Below the pieces are notes generated by a model. The model was given only the letters and a program-made list of their open reading frames with translations. It made no database searches and had not been told where the DNA came from. A program made the translations under genes and the position numbers. A stretch of 64,000 bases of DNA from UBA2705 sp963977125 (GTDB lineage Bacteria > Pseudomonadota > Alphaproteobacteria > Micavibrionales > Micavibrionaceae), in assembly GCA_963977125.1 (NCBI GenBank), contig CAXBNJ010000008.1, positions 9,898-73,897 on the forward strand, in the 5' to 3' direction. Positions 43,789-52,315 of the stretch are shown piece after piece. How positions within the stretch are numbered: position 1 is the stretch's first letter; every line of letters starts with the position of its first letter.

Positions 43789-44123
43789 GCTGATGATGAA
43801 CTATCTAGATTTTCGCTAATCGCCTCAAGCGGTATGCTGAGCCTCTGGCTGACTATATCTAACGGCAATGGGGAGTCTTTCACCAGATAACCGTTATTCA
43901 GCAAAAACACCAGATATTGCTTATTATAAACCACCATTTGCAATAAAGCCGATAAGCCTAATGTCAGGATAAATGCCAAAAGCCAAAAAAGCGCCGCGGA
44001 ATAATGCCCACGGAAAAGCGGGACCAGAGGCCCCAATAAAGCCGAACTCAAAGAAAGCCCAATCGGCGCTTTTTTATACTCATCAAAGCTCGGATATTGC
44101 ATCATTAGCGTGGTGTAGGCCAT
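43761..44123 (-). CDS. Small membrane protein, DUF2628-like layout
   Basis: The protein has 120 residues. After SFDEYKKAPIGLSLSSALLGPLVPLFRGHYSAALFWLLAF (two close hydrophobic stretches, about 25-65), a soluble C-terminus follows. The pattern of a reentrant segment plus FRGHY-type motif recalls DUF2628 proteins, but this is a weak match. It ends by overlapping the convergent neighbour by 28 bases. Confidence 0.55.
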   Translation of the reverse strand: MAYTTLMMQYPSFDEYKKAPIGLSLSSALLGPLVPLFRGHYSAALFWLLAFILTLGLSALLQMVVYNKQYLVFLLNNGYLVKDSPLPLDIVSQRLSIPLEAISENLDSSSSAYIAPISQD

Positions 44124-44410
44124 ATTGAGGGTCTTTCATGGGTCGGGGAATGTTGTAAGGTTTCCAATTTATACCGCCTTAAAGAAGGTAATGACGCTTA
44201 ATAGATCCAATTCAGCCGTTCCATCATACGAAGAAAAGCTATATCTTGCAAATGTGTCTCACTTTCTTATGGCTTATTGGTTTTACAAAAACGGCACAAT
44301 GTTCTTACTAAAAGAACTAAAAAAGTTCATTATAGGGATTCACAACTTGAAATATTTGTGATTCAATACATTTGGTAACAAAAGTATTAACTAAATTTTC
44401 ATGTTTTGCA

Positions 44411-44438
44411 TTGACACTTAACATATTATCTATATACA
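44411..44438 (+). promoter_or_regulatory. Sigma-70-type promoter of the Panacea module
   Basis: A perfect TTGACA (44411-44416), a 16-base spacer and TATACA (44433-44438) lie 36 bases before the start codon. The 351-base gap from 44124 holds no convincing gene. An inverted pair TCACAA-N10-TTGTGA at 44340-44361 could be an operator. Confidence 0.6.
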
Positions 44439-44474
44439 GCCATAGGTTTATCAATGTTGAGTTAGGATAACACA

Positions 44475-44921
44475 ATGATAAAAGTACTGAGTGTAGCATC
44501 ATATATATTAGAGAACTTCGGGCCCATGACAGCGATGAAGCTTCAAAAGCTTGTGTACTATTCGCAAGCTTGGCATTGTGTCTGGGAAGAGGCAGATCTC
44601 TTTGATAGTGAAATACAAGCGTGGGCAAACGGACCTGTAATTATAGACCTATATAAACACCACGCGGGAGAATTTATGCTCTCACCAGATAAACTCTCAG
44701 GCACTGATTATCCAGATTTATCATCAGCGGAAACGGAAAGTATAAACGCTGTTTGTGAACACTACAGTAAGTTCACAGCCCAACAGCTTAGTGACAAAAC
44801 CCATAATGAGGCTCCTTGGATAAAAGCTAGAGAAGGGCTTGAGGATGGAGATCGCTCTGCTGCCCCAATAACATTGGCATCCATGCACCAGTATTATAGC
44901 GGGCTATCTAGTGTATCTTAA
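44475..44921 (+). CDS. Panacea (DUF4065) domain antitoxin
   Basis: The protein has 148 residues and is a complete Panacea domain: TAMKLQKLVYYSQAWHCVWE near residue 20, IQAWANGPVIIDLYKHH near 48 and ETESINAVCEHYSKFTAQQLSDKTHNEAPW near 88-118 (quoted in parts). Related proteins are SocA and phage GepA. Proteins with this domain act as antitoxins for a wide range of toxins encoded next door. The gene has its own promoter with an AGGATAA ribosome-binding site, and a small basic gene follows after 28 bases, which fits a two-gene toxin-antitoxin operon. It lies beside a tRNA gene, a common place for mobile DNA. Confidence 0.85.
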   Translation: MIKVLSVASYILENFGPMTAMKLQKLVYYSQAWHCVWEEADLFDSEIQAWANGPVIIDLYKHHAGEFMLSPDKLSGTDYPDLSSAETESINAVCEHYSKFTAQQLSDKTHNEAPWIKAREGLEDGDRSAAPITLASMHQYYSGLSSVS

Positions 44922-44949
44922 TACGTACAAGTGCTGAGAGGCCCTTCCT

Positions 44950-45426
44950 ATGCGGAAATCTAGTAAAAAAAGCAAAAAAAAGAGAATCATAGATAATCGA
45001 CCTGCTTCTAATGAGAAAACAGTACATGACCGCAGCGAAGCCACCAACTATAAAAACAGATACGTAAAATTCTCCACTCTGCACCACGACAAAGACGGTG
45101 AGTGGGGGTGGGAGAGCATATGCGGACACACGTTCCTCAAAGACCTGTTTGACAAAATATATAATGATTACAGCTCTATGAAATATTCAGAACTAATAGA
45201 TCCCAAAAAAAACTCTCATGCCGTGTCATTCGATGCTAAAGGCTTACATAAAAATGCAATTAAAAGATTATCAGATCTGAAACTAATTGATCATTTTGAT
45301 GAACTCATTACCATTAGGGTTACAGGAAAAAAGAGATTGTGGTGCCTGCATAATGAGCATGTACTTCATATGCTTTGGTGGGATCCTGACCATAAAATAT
45401 ACCCATCACACAAGAAAAACACATAA
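44950..45426 (+). CDS. Putative toxin partner of the Panacea antitoxin
   Basis: The protein has 158 residues. The N-terminus is strongly basic (RKSSKKSKKKR). The rest contains the block KGLHKNAIKRLSDLKLIDHFDELITIRVTGKKRLW (quoted in parts: NAIKRLSDL, RVTGKKRLW), ending with HMLWWDPDHKIYPSHKKNT. The end pattern WWDPxHxxxPSxKK is conserved-looking, and I recall it as a recurrent feature of small proteins paired with Panacea antitoxins, but I cannot name the toxic activity. GAGAGG precedes the ATG. It ends 14 bases before the tRNA-Ser gene. Confidence 0.72.
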   Translation: MRKSSKKSKKKRIIDNRPASNEKTVHDRSEATNYKNRYVKFSTLHHDKDGEWGWESICGHTFLKDLFDKIYNDYSSMKYSELIDPKKNSHAVSFDAKGLHKNAIKRLSDLKLIDHFDELITIRVTGKKRLWCLHNEHVLHMLWWDPDHKIYPSHKKNT

Positions 45427-45440
45427 GCAGTATAATTAAA

Positions 45441-45530
45441 TGGCGGAGACGGTGGGATTCGAACCCACGTAGGGTGTGAACCCTAACACGCTTTCCAAGC
45501 GTGCGCCTTAAGCCACTCGGCCACGTCTCC
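45441..45530 (-). tRNA. tRNA-Ser(GGA)
   Basis: The minus strand reads a class II tRNA: acceptor stem GGAGACG / CGTCTCC, D-loop CGAGTGGCTTAAGGC, anticodon stem CACGC/GCGTG with loop TTGGAAA (anticodon GGA, 45494-45496), a long variable arm (TTAGGG...CCCTA), and the T loop GGTTCGAATCC. Discriminator G and an encoded CCA complete it. It reads UCC/UCU codons. Confidence 0.95.
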
Positions 45531-45723
45531 GTTTATAGTCATCGGCTAGTTTGAGGGCGTAAATTAACCTGTCTTTTGGACAAAGGCAAGTCTTAACTTA
45601 CCCCGCTTTCTTATATGACCATCACAGCATAAGAACATTCTAATATTTACCCTTGTTTAATATATTAGTGTTATTGTATATAGTATAGTTCATCCATAAC
45701 GGGGGTAGATATAGGGTTTTATA

Positions 45724-46131
45724 ATGAAGTTTTTTGTTTATTTTATTTTCGCAATTTCGCCGCTCGTTGCGACTATTCTTCATGATGTCCTTATGGATCA
45801 CGGTAAAGCGTCTCTGTTCTTACCTTTGGGCTATTATATTTACAATTACCTACCCGATTTTTTCAACATCATACGCTCAACATTTATTGATAGTGACTTG
45901 CGCGTCTTTGTCTCTATTTTAATGAAAACGCCTCTCCTCGTCTATTCTGGGCTGTTCTCGCTAAGTGTTAGCGGGTTTCTTGTTCATTGCTATTTGAACA
46001 ATAGTGGCCCTTTTAGAGATTACCTTGAGGGCATTCCGCAGCTTGAAAAAAAGTGGCTGACCAAAGACAAGCTCAATGCTCGTTTCAGCGGCACAAAAAC
46101 ACCCCCTGCCAAAAATACCCAAAAAAAATGA
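45724..46131 (+). CDS. Small membrane protein of unknown function
   Basis: The protein has 135 residues. Hydrophobic helices lie at about 4-22, 30-50 and 72-92, followed by a basic, Pro/Lys-rich tail (TKTPPAKNTQKK). The start context is AT-rich with GGGGG upstream at a long distance. No family is recognised. It ends 3 bases before the convergent end of the hydrolase gene. Confidence 0.6.
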   Translation: MKFFVYFIFAISPLVATILHDVLMDHGKASLFLPLGYYIYNYLPDFFNIIRSTFIDSDLRVFVSILMKTPLLVYSGLFSLSVSGFLVHCYLNNSGPFRDYLEGIPQLEKKWLTKDKLNARFSGTKTPPAKNTQKK

Positions 46132-46134
46132 TCG

Positions 46135-46911
46135 TTAAGACATTGGCGGCGTGTTAATCGCTGCGTTTAGGTGATTAACCGCTTTATCAAGCCGTATTAA
46201 ATCTTGCGGGCGCGACACATTATGCGCAGCGTCTTTTATCAACTCAATAATCACATTTTGCCCCGTAATATGGGCGCTTATTTTCTGGGCTGTTTGCCAA
46301 GGCACTTCTGCATCACATTGCCCTTGAACTAAGTAAACAGGGCAATTGATAGCAAGCTTATCAGCGCTGTTCAGCACGCAATGCGCCGCGCCATCATCAA
46401 GCAGAGCTTGAGTAAAAATATACGGATCATCCGAATAATCATTAGGCACAGCCAAAAAACCTTGCTGCTTAAATTCTTGTTGCTGCGCGGGGGAAAAACG
46501 GGTAAATAAATCTATTGTGAAATCAGGGGCGGCGGCAATGCCCAAAAACCCAGCAATACGCTCAGGGCGCGCACGCGCGCAAAGCAGCGCGATCCAACCG
46601 CCCATAGATGACCCTGCAATTAAAACGGGCCCTGTAATCACTTCATCTATAATTGTTAACGCATCCGCGCACCACAGCCCTATCGTGCCGTCTTCAAATC
46701 GGCCTTCGGATAGGCCGTGACCGCTATAGTCAAACCGCACATAGCTTTGACCGCGAAGCTTGGCTTGCTGTTCTAAATACACCGCTTTACTGCCCATCAT
46801 ATCGGACTTAAAGCCCCCACAAAACAATAGGGTTGGCAAATCAGTCGTACCTTGATAATAAAAATACGCAAGCTTCTGGCCTTTTGCATTGGCAATCTTA
46901 CTGTAGCTCAT
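46135..46911 (-). CDS. Alpha/beta hydrolase (esterase-like)
   Basis: The protein has 258 residues. The nucleophile elbow is GSSMGGW (about residue 98), and the Asp and His of the triad are likely in GQCDAEVPW (about 198) and DAAHNVSRP (about 235). There is no signal peptide, so it is cytoplasmic. The family hydrolyses esters, thioesters or other bonds; the substrate is not evident. The gene is divergent from the glycosyltransferase gene. Confidence 0.85.
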   Translation of the reverse strand: MSYSKIANAKGQKLAYFYYQGTTDLPTLLFCGGFKSDMMGSKAVYLEQQAKLRGQSYVRFDYSGHGLSEGRFEDGTIGLWCADALTIIDEVITGPVLIAGSSMGGWIALLCARARPERIAGFLGIAAAPDFTIDLFTRFSPAQQQEFKQQGFLAVPNDYSDDPYIFTQALLDDGAAHCVLNSADKLAINCPVYLVQGQCDAEVPWQTAQKISAHITGQNVIIELIKDAAHNVSRPQDLIRLDKAVNHLNAAINTPPMS

Positions 46912-47032
46912 GCTATATATGTCCTATAAAAAGTTATGGTGGTTAGACGGTGAATCACTTGACCGATTAAGCCTAAACGGCAAGTCTCTAGAGTATGACA
47001 AAAAACACAACAATGATAAAGACGCTTATACA

Positions 47033-48253
47033 ATGAATCATAGCCTGCCAATAGAAACCAGCGCAACACCAGCGAGCAAACAGCCCGTTATTTTGCAAAT
47101 CATACCAGAGCTTAGCGCCGGCGGCGCGGAGCAAGGCTGTATTGATGTTGCCAACGCTATCCAAAGCGCTGGCGGACAAGCTATTGTTTCATCCAATGGC
47201 GGTAACCGCACGCATGAAATTACGCGCCATAATGTCATTCATATTGATCTGCCCGTCCATAGCAAGAATCCGTTAATTTTATGGCGTAATATTGGACGCA
47301 TTAAAAAAATTATTCGTCAATATGATGTCGACATAGTGCATGTACGCTCGCGCGCCCCTGCATGGAGCGCCTATAGAGCTTGCAAAAAAACGCCCGCAAG
47401 ATTTATGACGACGTGCCATGCCCCGTATAATTACCATTCTAAACTTAAAAAATTCTATAACTCAGCCATGGCAAAAGGTGAGCGCGTTATCGCGATATCT
47501 GAACATGTCTATGAGTATTTGAAATCCGGTTACAACGCCCCAGAACAACGCTTACGCCTTATTCATCGCGGTATCCCGATTGAAAAATTCCACCCGACCG
47601 TTGTCTCCCCTGAGCGCATGATTACCTTGAATAATAACTGGCGCATTCCTGAAAGCGCGGCCGTTATTTTGCTGCCTGGTCGCCTAACACGCTGGAAAGG
47701 CCAAAAAGTCTTGATTGAGGCTATGGCGCAGATACAAAATAAAGATGTCTATGCCGTGCTCATAGGCTCAGATCAAGGCCGTACAGAATACCGCAAAGAA
47801 TTAGAAGACTTAATGAACGAAAAGGGCTTATCAGCGCAAGTTCGTATTGTTGACCATTGCAATGATATGCCAGCAGCTTACATGCTCTCAACGGTGGTTG
47901 TATCAGCGTCAACCGACCCAGAAGGCTTTGGCCGCATCCCTGTGGAGGCACAAGCCATGGGCCGTCCGATTATCGGTACAGACCACGGCGGTGCGCGCGA
48001 AACAATCTTACGCGGCGAGACGGGCTGGCTTATTCCCCCTAATGACCCAACCGCTTTGGCTGGCGCAATTAAAGAGGCATTATCATTAACCAACGCACAG
48101 CGCGCTGTTTTAGCCACCCGCGCCATGACCCACGTCATGCAAAAATTCACCAAAGAAATCATGACGGAGAAAACCTTAAGCGTGTATGCAGAACTGCTTG
48201 CTGAGAAAAACACGCCGCTAAGTGATACTCCGCCGCATTCCAAAATAGCTTAA
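47033..48253 (+). CDS. Glycosyltransferase family 4 (GT-B)
   Basis: The chosen start is the ATG at 47033, giving 407 residues that begin just before the domain (ILQIIPELSAGGAEQ). An ATG at 46910 or 46919 would add about 40 residues with no clear ribosome-binding site and would overlap the divergent hydrolase start. The C-terminal Rossmann domain has VILLPGRLTRWKGQKVLIEAM and the donor-sugar block STDPEGFGRIPVEAQAMGRPII with the paired Glu residues. Enzymes of this kind add sugars to LPS, capsule or lipid-linked glycans. A GT9 gene follows after 14 bases. Confidence 0.85.
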   Translation: MNHSLPIETSATPASKQPVILQIIPELSAGGAEQGCIDVANAIQSAGGQAIVSSNGGNRTHEITRHNVIHIDLPVHSKNPLILWRNIGRIKKIIRQYDVDIVHVRSRAPAWSAYRACKKTPARFMTTCHAPYNYHSKLKKFYNSAMAKGERVIAISEHVYEYLKSGYNAPEQRLRLIHRGIPIEKFHPTVVSPERMITLNNNWRIPESAAVILLPGRLTRWKGQKVLIEAMAQIQNKDVYAVLIGSDQGRTEYRKELEDLMNEKGLSAQVRIVDHCNDMPAAYMLSTVVVSASTDPEGFGRIPVEAQAMGRPIIGTDHGGARETILRGETGWLIPPNDPTALAGAIKEALSLTNAQRAVLATRAMTHVMQKFTKEIMTEKTLSVYAELLAEKNTPLSDTPPHSKIA

Positions 48254-48267
48254 AAGCAAAGCCAATC

Positions 48268-49236
48268 ATGACCACTACAGAAAATATTTTAGTTGTAAAA
48301 CTCTCCGCGCTTGGTGATTTCATTCAAGCCCTCGGCCCGATGAAAGCTATTCGTCAACATCACCCCGATGCGCATATCACCTTAATGACCACCAAGGCTT
48401 TTGCTGGATTTGGTAAAGATTGCGGCTATTTTGATGAAATATGGATCGATGAAAAGCCCAAATGGTATAATTTTACCGATTGGGTGGATTTATCACGCCG
48501 TTTAAATCTGGCGAATTTCGCACGGGTGTATGACTTACAAAATAACGACCGTACGCGTATGTATTTTAAATTTCTTCGTGGCCCTAATCGCCCCGAATGG
48601 GTTGGAACGGCTAAAAAAGGCTCCCATTACAATGGCTCGAGTAAGCGCACCCAAGGCACCGCTTTTGCTGGACATGCACAAACCTTGGCTTTAGCTGGTA
48701 TTAACAATGTCAGCATAGATAAACTTGAATGGATGGACACGGACCTTTCCCTCTTCCCCATAGAAAGCCCTTATGCGCTTATTGTTGCAGGCTGTGCGCC
48801 TTCGCGCCCTAATAAACGCTGGCCAATTGAGAATTTTGTTAAAATCGCAAAAAAACTGACTGATCACAATATTCAGCCTGTGTTAATTGGATCAGAAAGC
48901 GAAAAAGATATAAATGCGGCGATAAAATCAGAATGTGCACAGGCGTTAGATTTAACCGCTCGTACAAATTTGACACAAATTGGCTGCCTTGCACGCGATG
49001 CCGTATTAAGCGTCTGCAATGACACTGGCCCCGCGCATATTATCGGCGTTACCGGCTGCCCTTGTTATGTCGCCTTTAGCTCTAAAGAGTCCAATCCGCA
49101 CAAACATGCGCCATTAGGCGAAAATATTTATAAATTTGTAGCTGAAGATATCGCCGATATACATAGCGCCGATATTTGGGAAAGTATTAGCAATCAAATA
49201 AACCCAAAGACAGCAAAAACCAAAACAACAAAATAA
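48268..49236 (+). CDS. Glycosyltransferase family 9 (heptosyltransferase-like)
   Basis: The protein has 322 residues. The N-terminal block ILVVKLSALGDFIQALGPMKAIRQ (quoted: VVKLSALGDFIQALG) is the ADP-heptose:LPS heptosyltransferase signature. The C-terminal domain contains LIVAGCAPSRPNKRWP and the block CNDTGPAHIIG. It likely extends LPS core from a nucleotide-heptose donor on the cytoplasmic side. It is second in an operon with the GT4 gene. Confidence 0.87.
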   Translation: MTTTENILVVKLSALGDFIQALGPMKAIRQHHPDAHITLMTTKAFAGFGKDCGYFDEIWIDEKPKWYNFTDWVDLSRRLNLANFARVYDLQNNDRTRMYFKFLRGPNRPEWVGTAKKGSHYNGSSKRTQGTAFAGHAQTLALAGINNVSIDKLEWMDTDLSLFPIESPYALIVAGCAPSRPNKRWPIENFVKIAKKLTDHNIQPVLIGSESEKDINAAIKSECAQALDLTARTNLTQIGCLARDAVLSVCNDTGPAHIIGVTGCPCYVAFSSKESNPHKHAPLGENIYKFVAEDIADIHSADIWESISNQINPKTAKTKTTK

Positions 49237-49266
49237 AAGCCCTGCCTAATGGATTAGCGCGCTATT

Positions 49267-49620
49267 TTAGCTGGCTGTTTCATTGTGTTGAGCATTTGCG
49301 CTTGCCTCATAATATTCAAGGCCGCCTTGTGGCGCATAAATATCATATAAGCATTTAAGCATCGCCTTGACTGCTTTATCATCCAAACGATAATAAATTG
49401 TTTGCGCTTCGCGACGCGTTACGACTAATTTATCGCGGCGTAAACGTGCTAAATGTTGTGATAATGCTGATTGTGACAAGCCGACAATATCTTCGAGTTG
49501 CCCGACACATTTTTCGCCCTTATAAAGAGCGCACATGATTATTAATCTGCGTTCGTTTGAAAGTGCCTTGAGAAGGCCAACTGCGACCTCCGCATTTTTT
49601 TCTATTTCTTGAATGTCCAT
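49267..49620 (-). CDS. ArsR-family transcriptional regulator, possible thiol sensor
   Basis: The protein has 117 residues with a winged helix-turn-helix: LVGLSQSALSQHLARLRRDKLV-like (quoted: GLSQSALSQHLARLRR, about 47-62) and the wing VTRREAQTIYYRL. It has three Cys, at residues 30, 38 and 90. Persulfide-sensing ArsR relatives (BigR, SqrR) use one Cys in this early region and one in the last helix, so C30 or C38 with C90 could form a pair; the match is not exact. No sulfide or metal gene is adjacent, so the target is unknown. The gene is convergent with the GT9 gene. Confidence 0.82.
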   Translation of the reverse strand: MDIQEIEKNAEVAVGLLKALSNERRLIIMCALYKGEKCVGQLEDIVGLSQSALSQHLARLRRDKLVVTRREAQTIYYRLDDKAVKAMLKCLYDIYAPQGGLEYYEASANAQHNETAS

Positions 49621-50030
49621 AATATAATTAGCGACTAATGTTACCCCCGTAACAGACCTCCAATCACAATCGCTAACTAACGACGCGTGAGGTTTACAAT
49701 TTTTAGTTTACTGCAGATACTAATATACCACCATTGTTATGTAATATAAAGAAAATAATTACGGGGCAGGTGTTAACTCTACCCTGAGATTACCTTTCCG
49801 ATGCATACTAAACGTATAATAAACATGGTTGCAACTAAAAACAGCGTTTTATGATTATAATTTAAAAATACACTCATTACGAGAATAAATAAAGCCCCTC
49901 CCTCATCTTTCAAATTCGCAAAAAAATTCATTTATCGGTAACGATTACGTGATATTATAAAGCTATGAACATATCGCGTCTTAAAAACGCGTGTTATGAA
50001 TTTCCCAAACAACATATAGGCAAGCCCATT
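49621..50030. other. Intergenic region between the regulator and HPF genes
   Basis: The 410 bases are AT-rich and hold the divergent start regions. I see no RNA gene or open frame that is convincing. No rpoN gene, a usual neighbour of hpf in many Gram-negatives, lies upstream. Confidence 0.5.
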
Positions 50031-50663
50031 ATGAACCTAAACATTCAAGGCAAACAAATTAATATAGGCGATTCACTTCGCGAACATATCAACAGCAAAG
50101 TAGAAGAATTAAACGCAAAATTCTTTAACCGTACAATTACGGGCAGCGTAACACTTTCGCCAGATGGCGGTTCGTCAATTCGTGCACATATCAAGCTTGG
50201 CATTGGCCGAGAAATAGACGTGGAATCACAAGCAACGCAGCATGATGCTTATAAAGCATTTGATGACGCCGCTGAAAAAGTTGAAAAACAAATGCGCCGT
50301 TACAAACGCCGCTTGCGTGATCACCGTCAACGCGTTGAAGATACGCCTGAATCAGAAGCTCTTAAAGCCCGTAACTATGTTATTTCGCTTAATGAAGAAA
50401 CTGAAGAAGCCAATGAAAACGCTGCGCCTGAAAGTGATGAGCCTTTAATCATCGCTGAGATGAGCACAAATGTTCAAAAGCTCTCTGTTTCAGAAGCGGT
50501 TATGCATATGGATCTCTCTGGTCAGCCTGCTTTATTATTCCGCAACCTAACCAACGATTCAATCAGCATGGTTTATCGCCGTGAAGACGGTAATATCGGC
50601 TGGGTTGATACGGAACAAACAGCAAAAAAGCCTAAGGGCGGTGAAACACTTGCCGCCGAATAA
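50031..50663 (+). CDS. hpf: Long-form ribosome hibernation promoting factor (HPF/RaiA family)
   Basis: From the ATG at 50031 the protein has 210 residues; the frame continues 22 codons upstream to an ATG at 49965, but the HPF family begins MNLNIQGKQI. The N-terminal domain (about 1-100) contains the dimer-independent ribosome-binding pattern DSLREHINSKVEELNAKF and ends in a run of Arg and Lys (MRRYKRRLRDHR). After an acidic linker, the C-terminal dimerisation domain (about 145-205) reads VSEAVMHMDLSGQPALLFRN and REDGNIGWVD. Long HPF forms 100S ribosome dimers in stationary phase. A terminator follows. Confidence 0.92.
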   Translation: MNLNIQGKQINIGDSLREHINSKVEELNAKFFNRTITGSVTLSPDGGSSIRAHIKLGIGREIDVESQATQHDAYKAFDDAAEKVEKQMRRYKRRLRDHRQRVEDTPESEALKARNYVISLNEETEEANENAAPESDEPLIIAEMSTNVQKLSVSEAVMHMDLSGQPALLFRNLTNDSISMVYRREDGNIGWVDTEQTAKKPKGGETLAAE

Positions 50664-50701
50664 TGACGGTTAGAAAGTCCATTCGCCTTTCTTTGAAAGA
50701 C

Positions 50702-50736
50702 AAAGCGCCGCATTGTTTTAATGCGGCGCTTTTTTT
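50702..50736 (+). terminator. Rho-independent terminator after hpf
   Basis: The stem AAAGCGCCGCATT / AATGCGGCGCTTT with a 5-base loop is followed by a T run. Confidence 0.92.
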
Positions 50737-50821
50737 ATCTACCCTGCTCCTTAGTGCAAATTAGTGCAAAACTTGAATACACGACTATGCATGAACAGAA
50801 AATTTGAGAAACTTAAGCGTG

Positions 50822-52159
50822 TTAAGATATCAGTGCAGAAAAAACTTGCTCCATAATATCAATAACACTATCAATTTCATCTTTACTAATCGTCAGAGGC
50901 GGGCAAAAACGCAATGTTGAATTACCGCAAGCCAAGGTCAGCAAGCCATGTTCAAAAGCTTTTTGAATAACCGCGTCACGCAAATCAGCATCAGGCATCA
51001 CGCGGCCATTTTCCAGTTTTGCAAACTCAACGCCAATCATCAAACCTAAGCCACGCACATCGCCAATGGCCGCACCATGTTTGACCTGTAGCGCTTTTAG
51101 CTTATCGATAAAATACGCACCAATTTCAGCGGCATTATCCATCAAGCTGCCCTCTAATAAATCGAGGGTCTTTTCTGCCGCGGCAATCGCAACAGGGTTA
51201 CCGCCATATGTTGAACCATGCGCACCTGTTGGCCAATTCATAACACTCTCCGAGGCCACAATCGCCGCAATCGGCATACCAGAGGCAATACCTTTCGCTG
51301 TTGTCACAATATCGGGCTTCACATCAAAATGTTCCATAGCGAAAAGCTTGCCTGTACGACCCATGCCACTTTGCACTTCGTCAGCGATCATTAATATGCC
51401 GTATTTATCGCATATTTTGCGCAGGCCTTGGATGAATGCTTTTGGCGGCACAATATAACCACCTTCCCCTTGAATCGGCTCCAGCGCGATTGCTGCGACT
51501 TCATCGGGGGAGACCACTTTCTTAAATAAGACTTCTTCGAGATATTCAAGGCAACCTTCCGTGGTTGTTGGGTAGGGCGGGTTGGAAGGGCATGGATAAT
51601 TACGCGGGAAATAAGAAAAATGCATACCCGGCAATAATGGGCCAAATTTATGGCGCTGAATAACTTTAGAGCTATTCGCAGAAATACCCCCTAATGTACG
51701 GCCATGAAACCCATTATAAAAACAAATAAAGTTAGGACGACCCGTGGCAAAGCGCGCCAGCTTTAAAGCGCCATCCCATGCTTCCGCCCCTGTATTGCAG
51801 AAAAATACGCGGTTCTTATCAGAGTTATTAATTTGCGTGACTTCAGATAAGCGCTTGGCGTAATGCCCCTGCATATCATTATAAAAAACATTGCCACAAT
51901 TATGCAGATAGCGCGCTGATTGCTTAGCAACCGCCGCATTAACATCTGGATGGTTATGCCCCGTTGAAGTCACGGCAATACCTGCATGCAAATCCATAAA
52001 AACATTGCCATCAACATCTTCCACATAACAGCCCTGACCAGAGGCCAAAACAAATGGATACATTTGATAGCGTGAAGTAGACAAATATTGATGATCTTGT
52101 TCAATAATAGCCTTGGCTTGCGGGCCAGGTATAGCGGTTTTGATTGATATTTTTGACAT
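50822..52159 (-). CDS. Class III pyridoxal-phosphate aminotransferase (acetylornithine/4-aminobutyrate type)
   Basis: The protein has 445 residues. The cofactor lysine is in IVTTAKGIASGMPIAAI (about residue 283), and the Asp that binds the pyridine nitrogen is in LMIADEVQSGMGRTGKLFA. The block LEPIQGEGGYIVPP holds family residues. The enzyme moves an amino group from an omega- or alpha-amine to a keto acid. It might act on GABA, acetylornithine or a related amine; the sequence alone does not decide. It is not next to the gamma-glutamylation operon, although it could take part in the same amine metabolism. Confidence 0.87.
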   Translation of the reverse strand: MSKISIKTAIPGPQAKAIIEQDHQYLSTSRYQMYPFVLASGQGCYVEDVDGNVFMDLHAGIAVTSTGHNHPDVNAAVAKQSARYLHNCGNVFYNDMQGHYAKRLSEVTQINNSDKNRVFFCNTGAEAWDGALKLARFATGRPNFICFYNGFHGRTLGGISANSSKVIQRHKFGPLLPGMHFSYFPRNYPCPSNPPYPTTTEGCLEYLEEVLFKKVVSPDEVAAIALEPIQGEGGYIVPPKAFIQGLRKICDKYGILMIADEVQSGMGRTGKLFAMEHFDVKPDIVTTAKGIASGMPIAAIVASESVMNWPTGAHGSTYGGNPVAIAAAEKTLDLLEGSLMDNAAEIGAYFIDKLKALQVKHGAAIGDVRGLGLMIGVEFAKLENGRVMPDADLRDAVIQKAFEHGLLTLACGNSTLRFCPPLTISKDEIDSVIDIMEQVFSALIS

Positions 52160-52253
52160 GATATTTCCCCGTTATAATAAAAGCGCGTAAATCATAAAAT
52201 AAAGACTAGCGACTCGGCTAGTGCAAACTAGTCTACCATAGCCCCAAACGAAG

Positions 52254-52280
52254 ATCACGCCCTGTGCGACAGGGCGTGAT
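52254..52280. terminator. Hairpin downstream of the universal stress protein gene
   Basis: The perfect 12-base arms ATCACGCCCTGT / ACAGGGCGTGAT have a 3-base loop. Only a weak T tract follows on the minus strand, so termination may be partial. It lies 35 bases beyond the stop at 52316. Confidence 0.55.
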
Positions 52281-52315
52281 GCTCATAATTATTTTACAAA
52301 TATGCGCTGTTACCT

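Noticed and set aside
44191..44361. Possible 56-residue protein before the Panacea gene
   Set aside because: The AAGAAGG is too close to the ATG (2 bases), the sequence has no family features, and it overlaps the presumed control region of the module.
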